A DNA stretch of 64,000 nt from Vicia villosa. Lineage: Eukaryota; Streptophyta; Magnoliopsida; Fabales; Fabaceae. Positions 11,101 through 21,055 of this stretch are shown here, in pieces. Position numbers and translations under genes: made by a program. Each line of letters starts with the position of its first letter. Position 1 is the stretch's first letter. The stretch spans positions 39,328,655 through 39,392,654 of the forward strand of contig NC_081183.1 in NCBI RefSeq assembly GCF_029867415.1, in the 5' to 3' direction. The notes beneath the pieces are model-generated. The model was not told the origin of the DNA. It saw only the letters and a list, made by a program, of their open reading frames with translations, and ran no database searches.

Positions 11101-11960
11101 CTTTTTGCTCTTCACAAATCAAGGGGAGGACTCTCATAATTTCAATTTACCAAAAAGATCAAAAACACTTTCTCTCAATTCTCTCTCAATTCTCTTGAAT
11201 CAAAACCACAAATTACATAAAACTTTCATCAAAAACTCATCAATCTTCAAGATCAAGAACATGGATTGAAGAATTAAGATTCGAAGTTTGATTTTCTTCT
11301 CTCTCTCCTCAAATCTCGCGCACCTCTACCTCTCTCTCACTTTGGATTTCGCTTTCGAGTTGTGTTCGCGTTCGTGTCGTGTTCGCGTTCATATCGAATT
11401 CGTGTTCGCGTTCATATCGAATTCGTGTTCGCACTTCAGTTAGATCTTCATCCGGTAAGCTTTTGGATCTTGAATTAAGTGCTTAATTGTTGATTATTAT
11501 GTGAGTTCGAATCTAGATCTACCTCTTGTTCTTGATTGATGATGGTTGATCTGTGAATTTGTTCATTTTTGCTTGAATTGATAATGATCATGTGATTTGT
11601 GTTTAGATTTAATGTTCATTGCATGTAATTGATATCCGTTGATGATGAATTGTGATGCTCATGTTTGAATCCGTGATTCGTTGATGATTTTGTGTGCATA
11701 ATTGTTGAGGTTCATTTGTGTTGTTTGCGACGTACTCAACGTGTTTGTATAAATGCATGTGTTACACTTTCGATTGATATTTGCTTTGCTCGACGCGTCG
11801 CACTTAGCATAATTGTTGATATGTGATTCATTTGATTTGCAGATTTACGTATAACATGAATATTCAATGTTTGTTCGCTTTGATTTCGAGTCGGAACGGT
11901 TTTGGATTGAGTGCGAATGGCTCCGAGGCCTTAAAAATGCTTAAAAACTGGTTTTGCTAC

Positions 11961-12280
11961 ACCAGGAACCGGGTTGTCCCAGGCGGGCACCGGTTCCCAC
12001 TCAATCCAAAATTGTTGATTCTCTGCCTTTTAGTACCAGGAACCGGGTTGTCCCTAGGTGGGAACCGGTTCCTGCGTTGTTTTTGCCCTCTGATTTGTGT
12101 GTTAGGAACCGGGTTGTCCCTGGGTGGGAACCGGTTCCCAGTAATTTAAAATAGGCTTGCTTCTGTGATTTAGTACCAGCAACCGGGTTGTCCCTAGGTG
12201 GGAACCGGTTCCCAGTTTTCTGCCTCTGGTTTTTAGTACTAGGAACCGGGTTGTCCTATGCAGGAACCGGTTCCTGTGTG
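11961..12280 (+). repeat. Five palindromic GGAACCGGTTCC modules in Ogre LTR
   Basis: Five units spaced about 60-80 bp apart each read AGGAACCGGGTTGTCC, then about 8 bp, then GGAACCGGTTCC (the first has GCACCGGTTCC and one unit has CAGCAACCGGG). GGAACCGGTTCC is a perfect 12-bp palindrome. The same array is at 33273-33590 in the solo LTR. Confidence 0.85.
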
Positions 12281-14076
12281 TAATTTTTGTGTTTTCTTTT
12301 CTAACTTCAATCTTGCATAACTTTTTACTCGTAGCTCCGATTTGCACGTTCTTTATATCGTCGGAAAGCTTGTGAGACGTACTATCTTACTAGATGCTTT
12401 GTTTTCACTAATTTGTAGATCATCCATGTTTGATTTCTCTTTGATGTGTCATTATCCATTTCATGTTTACATTACTTGTCCGCTTCCTTTCGCTTTATAG
12501 TAATAATGCAATTCCGATTGCGATGTTTGTTATCTCTAACTTGTGTGCTAGTGTGCAAGGTTTTTGGATAGTCACCAACCGGCGCTTATTGCTTGAGTGT
12601 TCCGCTTACTGGCGGAACACGATTTCTTTCGCTCGCATCGTGTTCTCATCCTAGAGACACGATCCTTTTACTTTATATCTGCTTGTTTGGTTTGCTTGTT
12701 CCTCTTGCAGGTGTATTGTGATTGTACTCGACGCGCATGTTGACTTTCGTGTGCTTTCATGGCTAATCGGTGTGCTGACCATTTGCTTTTGCTTTGCTAG
12801 CTCGCTCGCGGGATTCCTAGTTTACTCGCTCTCTTCACTTTAGTTTACGGATTATCATCTGTTTGGTATTGATTCCGTTTCATTTTATTTCTCTCGCACT
12901 TTATCGCTTTCTCGCATCATCCAATAACATGAGAAGTAGGACCTAGACATGCATTTGGCCAAGCCCTCGAAAGAGGCTCTGTTTTTGTTGGTGTGTTTAC
13001 ATTTGTGCTTTGCGGCAGGGAGTCACGGTGTAATAAGTCCTATATGGCACTCCGTTAAGTCATCATGGAAGGCATGCGAAAAGGATTAGTAATCAAACCC
13101 CGCCTAGTCTCATCGCGTCCGTTCGGTATGCGCACGCTACGCGTCGCTTGCTTCCGAACCAGCACAAGATCTTGTTATCGAGTATGTCAGGAAAAGGGTT
13201 CATGTAGCCGGACCCCCGCCTTTCCTATAGCTCGCGTCGCTCGACGTTGATGCTCGGTGTACGCACGCACCGTTTTCCTTTACGATCCGTGACCGCTTGG
13301 TTGATGAGAGGGATCCGCTCCTCTTGTCTATGGCCCGATCATTTTCGCGAGGTCTAATGCTTGGTTGACTTGGGTTGAGTTGCTCCCCTTGGCTATGGCG
13401 GGACCGCTTTTCTACCATTCGGTCAGTACCGTTGGTTTGTTTGCTTCACGAGCGGAGCTCGTTTGTGTGATATTCTTGTGTGCTTTCCTTTTCCCCATAG
13501 GTTGCTATTTTTGTTTAGACTTGTACCCTTTGTATGATAACATTAGGTAGCAAGCTTTCCCCCTTAGCTTAGGTTTTCCTCATGCATTCTTTAAAACACA
13601 AACCACACTCTTTGATTTTCTTTTCTTAAGAGCTTGTTATTTCCGCTCCATTCCCAAGCATAAGTCTCCAAAGGTCGGGCAGCGGAGTGCGAATGTAACT
13701 CATTCACCTAAAAAACACAAAACAAACAGAAATTAGTTAGCCGAGCTACGATACCTCTGATTCCACAAAACGGATACGTAGGCAGCAGGGTAGGGCCCGT
13801 GCGAGCACAATCCTTTCTTTTCCCTACATTCTGCGTTCATTTTAGTCCAGATTAGCGTAGATTTGTTACACACCCATAGATTTAGACACAAGCGTGGATA
13901 CCATCGAGTACGATGGGCGCGTAGGGTGCTAACACCTTCCCCTCGCGTAACCGACTCCCTTACCCTTTTCTCTGGTCGTGAGACCGTTGTTTTGTTTTGT
14001 GGTTTGCTGGCATTCCCTTCCTTTTCAGGATAAATATGTTAGTGGCGACTCTGTTAATTTTCGCGGTAGCGACAGC

Positions 14077-14094
14077 TGGCGTCTATGCTGGGGA
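14077..14094 (+). promoter_or_regulatory. Ogre primer-binding site, tRNA-Arg type
   Basis: TGGCGTCTATGCTGGGGA lies two bases after the LTR end. It differs at two positions from TGGCGACTCTGCTGGGGA, the tRNA-Arg-type primer site seen at 54679-54696 and known for Ogre elements. A closer-looking TGGCGACTCTG at 14043-14053 is inside the LTR and is not the functional site. Confidence 0.8.
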
Positions 14095-14945
14095 ATAGTC
14101 TCGACCTATTGCGGGTTCGGACTTAGCGAGTCGATCCTAGCGCTTGTGTGTTTATCATTGGGTGTTTTATTGCTTTGCATATTTACCTGTTTGCATTGCA
14201 TTCTATGTGCGCTTTTACTTTTCTGCATCATATTCTGGACTGGCTGGATCTCTGTCTTTTGGGTGGGTGTTTCAAAAGGTAAAAGGCCCAATACCCAGGC
14301 TATGTGTGAATCATAGGAACCCTAGGATAGAGTGGGAGCATGGTTTGTCTCGAGGTGTACGTCTCGGGATGGATTATGTGACCACGAGCAGAGTAGTGGT
14401 TTCAAACGGAGGTATTATCGTCACCCGCTTCCGCGCTGTGATGATGCTTACCTTCGGGCGGACCGTATACTGCGTTTCATGACCTTACCTTGGCCTAGAT
14501 TTTACCCGTTAGTGGGGCGGGAGTCAATGATCATATAACAGGTACATTGTTGGTGACCGCTGTTCTCGTTCGTGGGTTACCGCTGTTCTTGTTCGTGGGT
14601 TACCGCTGTTCTCGTTCGAGTGTACTATGGTCCTTGTTTGTGGGAGTACTATGGTTCTTGTTCGAGTGGTAATTTGTGTTCTATTCCAGTGTGTTATAGA
14701 CTATGGGCTTTGGTTCCGTGGATTGACATTCTATGTTCCGTGTGGTATACCATTTGGGGCCGAACTTTTGGCTTTGTATTATGTGTATTACCGGCAGTCC
14801 AGAATGCCCGGTGGGCGGCAACAAGTCCCACCACTTTGCATCATAGCATATTTATTTCCAAAAGAAATGCAAAAAAAAAATATGTATAACAAGCATCTGC
14901 ATGTCATGTTTTTCAGGGACATTCAGGAGTTCACTCGAGTTGAAG
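14095..14945 (+). other. Ogre 5' leader between PBS and ORF1
   Basis: This stretch is noncoding. It contains short repeats based on GTTCTCGTTCG and GTGGGTTACCGCTG at about 14555-14615. A pyrimidine-rich run ending TTTTTCAG at 14916 looks like a 3' splice site, 29 bases before the ORF1 ATG. The two ORFs of about 110 codons that overlap here have no recognisable domain and probably arise by chance. Confidence 0.6.
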
Positions 14946-17066
14946 ATGGACACTCCCACTGATACTGTCAAGGAAGCAAAGAGACATACGCACACCTACA
15001 GCTTCTTCCGAGAGCCGTTGACCGCATTAGAGGGTTTGAGTTCGTTAATGACCGCTTTCTGCTTGAAGAACTTCACGGACAATTATGGGAATATTTTGAC
15101 TTTGTTGGAAACCGTGGTTGAGACACCTGCTTTGCAAACTTTGATGCAATTCTATGATCCTGAAATGAGGTGTTTCACGTTCCAGGATTACCAGTTGGCT
15201 CCGACATTGGAAGAGTACTCTATCATTCTTAATCTCAAGATAAAAGACGAAGTGCCATTCATCGACATTCCTAAAGAAGTGAATTTCAAGTTGATTGCTG
15301 CTGCTCTTTATTTGAGCATAAAAGAAGTATCTGATAATTGGAAGTCGAATGGAGGTGTCTCGGGGTTCTCTTTAAAGTTCTTAGTGAGAAAAGCTAAAGA
15401 AGAATTTGAGAAAAAGAATTGGAACGCGTACAATGCATTGCTTGCTGTGGCTATTTATGGGATTGTGATGTTCCCAAGTGTTCTCAATTTTGTAGACTCG
15501 GCTGCAGTGCACATCATCATGGGAAAGAATCCTATTCCTACATTGTTGGCCGATACTTATTATGCCGTTCATTCCCGATATGAGAAAAGTGATGGCGCCA
15601 TCACTTGTTGACTTCAGTTGTTGTTCATCTAGTTCCTCTCTTTGTTGCCCAGCAAAGGACCTTTTGTGAAGACAATGCGAGACACTCAAGTGGACCCACA
15701 GGATTAGGGGTGGGAATAGGCTAGGCTAGGCTAGGCTTTATAAGGCCTGGGCCTGACCTACGATAAATTTACAAGGCCTGAGCCTGGACTATGGCCTACT
15801 ATAGGCTCGTTTTTTCAGTCTGGCCTGACCTTTTTAAAAGTCTGGCTTGTCCTAAAAGCCTATTTAAAAGCCTCTTTCTTATTAATATTTTCAATTAATT
15901 CATACTACTTAGTAAGTCTTATAGATCGCATATATATGAACATTTAGACCAACCTATTTAGCTTTTTTTCCTAATATATATGCATATATAGACCAATATA
16001 TTTAACACTTTTTCTAATATATATGCATATATAGGCCAACCTATTTAGACTAATTTTAATATATATGAAAATATAGGCCGGCCTACAAGGCTTTATAGGC
16101 TTTTTAAATAGCTTAGGTCTGGCCTATTTTATTAAATAGGCTTTTAAAAAAGCCCAAGCCTAGCCTTTTTTTCAAATAGGCCTGGCCTGGCCTGGTCTTA
16201 AGTAGGCTAGGCTATAGGCCCCTGTAGGCCGGCCTGGCTTATTCCCACCCCTACATAGGATTATGTCACTTACTTCTTACGATATTCAGTGGCAAAGGTA
16301 CCGAATTAATGTTTCCGAGGTGATAGTTGGGTGTGGGGAGTTCGACAATGTTCCCTTGATTGGTACTAAAGGTTGCATCAATTACAATCCCGTGGTATCC
16401 TTGCGTCAGTTGGGGTATACTTTGAAGGACAAGCCGGCGGATCATTTGATAGCGAAGACGGTCTATTTTGAGAAGGGGTCGGATCCAAAGAAATTGGAGA
16501 GGATAATTGTGGCTTGGAAGAAGATCCGTAAGCATTATGGAGCCCATTTAGGGAAGAAATAATCGCTTGCTCTGACACCGTATGTCAAGTGGATTGTAAA
16601 GCGGGTTGGAATTTTGTTGTTGCCATATGATAGAGTTGCACCACTTCAAAAGCAACCTCCTTTGATTCTATCTGAATTTGTGCCAACCGAACTTTACAAG
16701 AATGCTTTGGCTACCAACTACAGGTTGCATGAAAGAGAGCAAGAGACCAATTTGAAATTCTTTGAAGAAAGAGAGGCAAAGATGAGGTTAATGCACCAGC
16801 TCAAGCAAGTCGAAGGTGCAAGTTCAACCCAAGCCAGTACCCGGAGGCGTCCTTACGAGTTGCTAGAGGAAGATTTGCATCGCAAGCAGCAAGAGTGTCT
16901 ACAATTACAGAGATCAGAGAGTAGTCTCAAGAGGCAGAAGCGGGATTTAGATAAACAGATAGCGGAAGAGAAGGCTAAGTCTGCTCGACTTGAAGAAGAT
17001 TTGACAAGACTCCGAGCCCAGCGGAGAGGAGATGGAGGAGCTCATTCTGTTACCAGGCGATCCTAG
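14946..17066 (+). pseudogene. Ogre ORF1, broken by a MITE, a frameshift and a stop
   Basis: This is the extra protein that Ogre elements encode upstream of gag; its function is unknown. The start is set at the ATG at 14946, just after the acceptor-like TTTTTCAG. Residues 1-221 (MDTPTDTVKEAKRH..., with FTFQDYQLAPTLEEY) match the plant-mobile-domain-like N-terminus of ORF1. The frame is lost near 15600. A 549-bp MITE sits at 15705-16253. The C-terminal part runs in one frame from 16263 to 17066 with a single TAA at 16560-16562. It ends in a charged coiled-coil stretch rich in Glu, Arg and Leu (about 16716-17030). Confidence 0.85.
15705..16253. mobile_element. hAT-type MITE inside Ogre ORF1
   Basis: The terminal inverted repeats are TAGGGGTGGGAATA at both ends. 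The flanks are CACAGGAT (15697-15704) and CATAGGAT (16254-16261), an 8-bp target duplication with one mismatch, which fits hAT elements. The interior is unusual: iterated TAGGCTAGGCT and GGCCTGGCCTGG words near the ends and an AT-rich middle. There is no transposase. It splits the ORF1 reading frame, so it inserted after the Ogre. Confidence 0.88.
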
Positions 17067-17446
17067 TGTCGCTGTGGAGTGGATTTGTTTGGTCTATGAT
17101 GGTTGATTTGATGTTTATTTGTCTCCCATGTCCAGGATTGTTGGATGGGGTCGCATTTTGATATTCTGGATTTCCTTTGTATGCCTTATGAGCACATTGT
17201 GACACGGTTATGTGTTCTGTTTGTATGAACTCAAATTCTCAGTTATGTTTGAATGAAATATGCTCAGTTTGGTGAAGTATTCTCGTATGTGGATTGTTAT
17301 TCAAATATATTCGGTATCAGGGTTTCTATGTCCTATCTGAAAGTGGGATGAACTCTTGGATACCTGAAAATTGACAAACATTTCATGCATATCATTCATA
17401 TATCATACATGTCATTAATTTGCAGGTTTTGCAGGTCTTATATCTT
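17067..17446 (+). other. Spacer between Ogre ORF1 and gag with splice-acceptor-like sites
   Basis: The spacer is noncoding and T-rich. It ends with two close acceptor-like sites, TTAATTTGCAG (AG at 17424-17425) and GTTTTGCAG (AG at 17433-17434), 12 to 22 bases before the gag ATG at 17447. This resembles a 3' splice site that would place gag first on a spliced mRNA. Confidence 0.5.
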
Positions 17447-20400
17447 ATGTCTCGCTGTTTTGTTATCAGAAGGAGTTCTAAGACGGCTAATCACCCGTAT
17501 CCGACCAGGAGCAATCAGAGAAGGCAGATGGAACAGATTCAGGAACAAATGGCAGAGATGAGAGCTCAATTGACGGAGTAGATGAATGCGCAGATGGCGC
17601 AATTTATGGAAGCATTGACTAATGTGACCAAGGGGCAGGACGACTTGCGAGTTCTCGTCGAGAACTCCAGAAGGGTTGAGAATGGAGGACATCCGGGGCT
17701 GTTTGACGATGTGTCTGGTAGGATTGATGATCACCATGATCCGAATGAGTTTGATCACGTGGGAGGGCACTATAATCCTTTCAATCAGCATCACGGGTTT
17801 CCACCTCCACCTCCGTCTCGTCTGTTGGGAAGGAGAGATAATTAGAACCGTGGTAATTTGGATTTCAATGTTGAGAACTTTGATCAGGTATCAAGGCATA
17901 GTGCTGATGGTGCACATGATGAAGTTGAAAGGTATCGTCTGATTGAAGAACGTCTCAGAGCTGTTGAAGGCAAAGGGGTGTTAGGCATGGATATCAATGA
18001 CTTGGGGTTGGTTCTTGGTGTGAGGATCCCGCTGAAATTCAAAGTTCCACCTTTTGACAAATACAATGGGGCGACTTGCCCTATGACTCATGTTAAGGCG
18101 TATTATCGGAAGATGTCCGTATACTCTGAGGATGAGGGTTTTCTAATGCACTTCTTCCAGGATAGTCTTGCTGGGGCTTCCTTGGAGTGGTATGTTCAAC
18201 TCGAGCGCACTCATATCCATTCTTGGAGAGATCTTGTGGAAGCTTTCATTAAGCACTATCAGTACAATGTTGATATGGTGCCCAACAGGACCCAGTTGTA
18301 GAGTTTGGTTAAGGGGTCTAAAGAATCTTTCAAGGAGTACGCTCAGAAGTGGCGCGAGTTAGTTGTAAGGGTTCAGCCACCTATGACTGAGCGTGAGATG
18401 ATTGTCATGTTCACCAGTACTTTGTCTGGACACTATTACTTGGCTTGCAGTGCTTCAGCTAACTTTTCTGATATGGTGAGGTATGGCGAACGTGTCGAGA
18501 TGGGTCTAAAGATGGGGAAAATTCAATTGTGAGCTTCTTCTAATACTCCTATTGGTAAGAGACAAACTGAGGGTTATGCCAGAAGGAAGGAAGGAAATGC
18601 GGATGCTATAAATGGAAGAAGGGGTTCAGGAAGAAACAATTCACAGGTTAATGTTGTCATTATCCCAGTGCCGCAACAACAACAACAACAGGGACAGCGT
18701 TCCAATAAAGATCGCTATCCTCCCAAGACTAGGCCTCACAGAAAGATTGATCCGATTCCTATGACTTATGCTCAGGTGTTGCAACATTTTCTCAAGATTG
18801 AGAAAATTACTTTGAGAGATGCTCCGAATGCTCCGGACACACAATCTCCGAATTACAATGCAAACGCACGATGTGCTTTCCATTCAAGTGCCGCTGGGCA
18901 TGATACAGAGAGGTGCATTGCGTTGAAGAATAAAGTCCAGGACTTGTTGGATCAAAAGGATATTCAATTCACTCCTACACCCAATATTGTCAATAATCCG
19001 ATGCCTACTCACGGAGGTTCGGGTGTGAATGCCATTGAGAGTGAAGAGATGAGTGTGGTATCCGACATGGGCTGTTTGACCTTTCCTCTTGTGTCTGTGA
19101 AGCAACATCTGGTTAATAGCGGTATCTTCCCGGGCTGTGGTGTTGATTGCGAGAATTGCAAGAGTCAACCCGAAGGTTGTGCTGATTTGAAAAGTATGGT
19201 ACAAAAGCTGATTGATGAGGGTCCTCTTCAGTTCTATCGAAGGTTGAGGGGTGCGAAGAGTAAGGACGGTGAAGTGTCTATGATCTCAATTCCTTATGAG
19301 CCGGTTGCTCCAATATGTATCCAAGTGCCTATTCAGATACCTGTCAGTATCCCATATGAGGAACAACCAGCGGCGTTGATGATTACCATGCCAGGGCTTA
19401 TTCCATATGATAGTGAGAAGGCCATCCCTTGGCATTATGGTTCAGACGTGTATTACTATGGTACGAAGGAGGAGGGCGGTTCATCTAAATAGAAGTTCGT
19501 GGAAGCCTCAGTTGCAAACACTGATAATTTTGCCGGTACTGGTAGAATTACTCGCAGTGGTAGGGTGTTCTCCCCTCAGCTTGTTCAAAATAATGCAGAT
19601 GCTTTGGCTAAAGCCAAAGGAAAACAAGTATAGACTGATGTCCAGAATTCTCCGACTCAGAATGGGGCACCTGATAAAGGTGTATCTTCCAAGGATGTGG
19701 AAGAATTATTGAGAATCATCAGGAAGTCTGATTACAAGGTTGTTGAGCAGTTGGGTCAGACCCAGTCAAAGATTTCCATCTTGCAACTGCAGATGTGTTC
19801 AGAAGGTCATAGAGATGCTCTCTTGAGAATTATGAATGGTGCTTACGTCCCGCATGAAATATCTGTGAATCAGCTAGAGGCGGTAGCCAATAATATCTCC
19901 GCTGGGAACGGTTTGGGATTTACGGATTGTGATCTTCCTCTAGAAGGGAGAAACCATAATAAGGCTTTGCATATTTTGATTGAGTGTAAGGGGACGACCT
20001 TGTCCCGTGTTTTGGTTGATACTGGGTCTTCTTTAAACGTCCTCCCCAAATCAGCTCTCATGCGAATTGACTATGCTGGTGTGGAGTTAAGGCCTGGTGA
20101 GTTGGTGGTGCGCGCCTTTGACGGTTCAAGGAGGTCTGTGTTCGGAGAGGTAGATCTACCAATCCAAGTGGGTCCTCAGATCTTTACTACAACCTTTTAT
20201 GTGATGGATATTCAACCCGCTTACTATTGTTTGTTGGGACGACCGTGGATTCACAAAGCTGGTGCGGTGACATCCACTCTTCATCAGAAGTTGAAGTATC
20301 CGGTTGACGGTAAAGTGGTGACGGTTTGTGGCGAAGAAGATTATATCGTGAGTCACTTGTCCTCTTTCCGATATGTAGAGATCGAAGGTGAGATACATGA

Positions 20401-20809
20401 GACGCCATTCCAAGCGTTTGAAGCTGTGAATGCTGTGAGAACTCCTCCTTATGAGACAACGAAGCCAGAAACGGTTATGTCCTCTTTGAAAGATGCTCAG
20501 GTTGTCGTTGAGACTAGAAGAATGGAAGGCTGGGGGCAAGTAATTGATGTGCGTCCCAAATTTGATAAGAATGGCCTGGGTTTCAATCCGGGAAAGCAGA
20601 ATGCATCGCCCAAGTCTGGTGTCCTTAGTCCGATCAAGTTTGTGAGTGGGGGTGTCATTCAAGATGGTCAGGTTAATGCCATTGTCAATGGTAAAGAGGT
20701 GGATAGTGATTGTGACTTTGATAGCTGGATTCGTCCAAGTATTCCTGGAGGGATACCTCGCAACTGGACAATTGAAGATGTCATCCAAGTTACACAAGCT
20801 ACGGAGTAA
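17447..20809 (+). pseudogene. Ogre gag-protease
   Basis: One uninterrupted frame from ATG 17447 (MSRCFVIRR) to 20809, about 1,120 codons, with six premature stops (17579, 17843, 18299, 18530, 19490, 19631) and no frameshift. The gag capsid region includes FKVPPFDKYNGATCPMTHVK and the ESFKEYAQKWRE helix. A CX2-type knuckle is not evident; a Cys/His pattern (CAFHSSAAGHDTERC) lies near 18870. The aspartic protease is at the C-terminus with an intact active site, LVDTGSSLN (DTG at 20018-20026), and GRPWIHKAGA. Several stops replace an expected Gln, for example the TAG at 18299 in the QLQ motif before the SFKEYAQ block. The final TAA lies at the intron donor. Confidence 0.9.
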
Positions 20810-21055
20810 ATTCCTTGTTTTTACTTTTCTTATCATGACATAATTCCTACGCTCTGCCCAAGGCGTAGTGAATCATTTGTAGGGCTATGCAGTTCGCATT
20901 TTCAAAGTTAATCGTGAAATAAAAGGACGTTTTTGCATTCAAATGTTTTGCTCATTGTCTTTCTTTTTAACTTTTTCCTTTAAATGGCATTGTTTTTGCA
21001 CACACTTGCACATAGCTTAATAATCAAAACTAAAATAAAAACATCAATCATGCAG
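20806..21055 (+). other. Intron between Ogre protease and RT
   Basis: A GTAAAT donor at 20806 and an ATCATGCAG acceptor ending at 21055 define a 250-bp T-rich intron. Removing it joins the gag-protease frame exactly in phase with the RT frame starting at 21056, and it removes the TAA at 20807-20809. An intron at this position is an established Ogre feature that allows a Gag-Pol fusion from spliced RNA. These splice sites are read by eye. Confidence 0.8.

Larger units (their letters stand above)
10377..14074 (+). mobile_element. Ogre 5' LTR, missing its first 194 bp
   Basis: The sequence is collinear with the solo LTR 31702-35387. The 3' boundary at 14074 (GGTAGCGACA) is fixed by that solo LTR, whose identical end is followed by the target duplication. 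Inside are a TATA box (11092-11100), CT-rich leader repeats, a splice-donor-like CG/GTAAGC at 11455, five palindromic modules (11961-12280), and the word GGGTGCTAACACCTTCCC near 13926, which is shared with the second Ogre-like LTR. Compared with the solo LTR it has one fewer TCTCTCAAT repeat and one extra unit of about 25 bp near 11390-11425. No protein-coding gene is supported in it. Confidence 0.9.

Noticed and set aside
11961..12280. Regularly spaced repeats considered as a CRISPR array
   Set aside because: Plant LTR context, repeat units degenerate and palindromic, spacers similar between LTR copies and no cas genes.
14043..14053. TGGCGACTCTG first read as the Ogre primer-binding site
   Set aside because: The solo LTR with CATAG duplications shows that LTR sequence continues to GCGACA (14074 equivalent); the PBS must lie after that.
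13065..14482. Several ORFs of 60-112 codons in the Ogre LTR and leader
   Set aside because: No domain, partly overlapping in several frames, and they straddle LTR and leader features; the pair in the solo LTR is conserved only because the LTR is.
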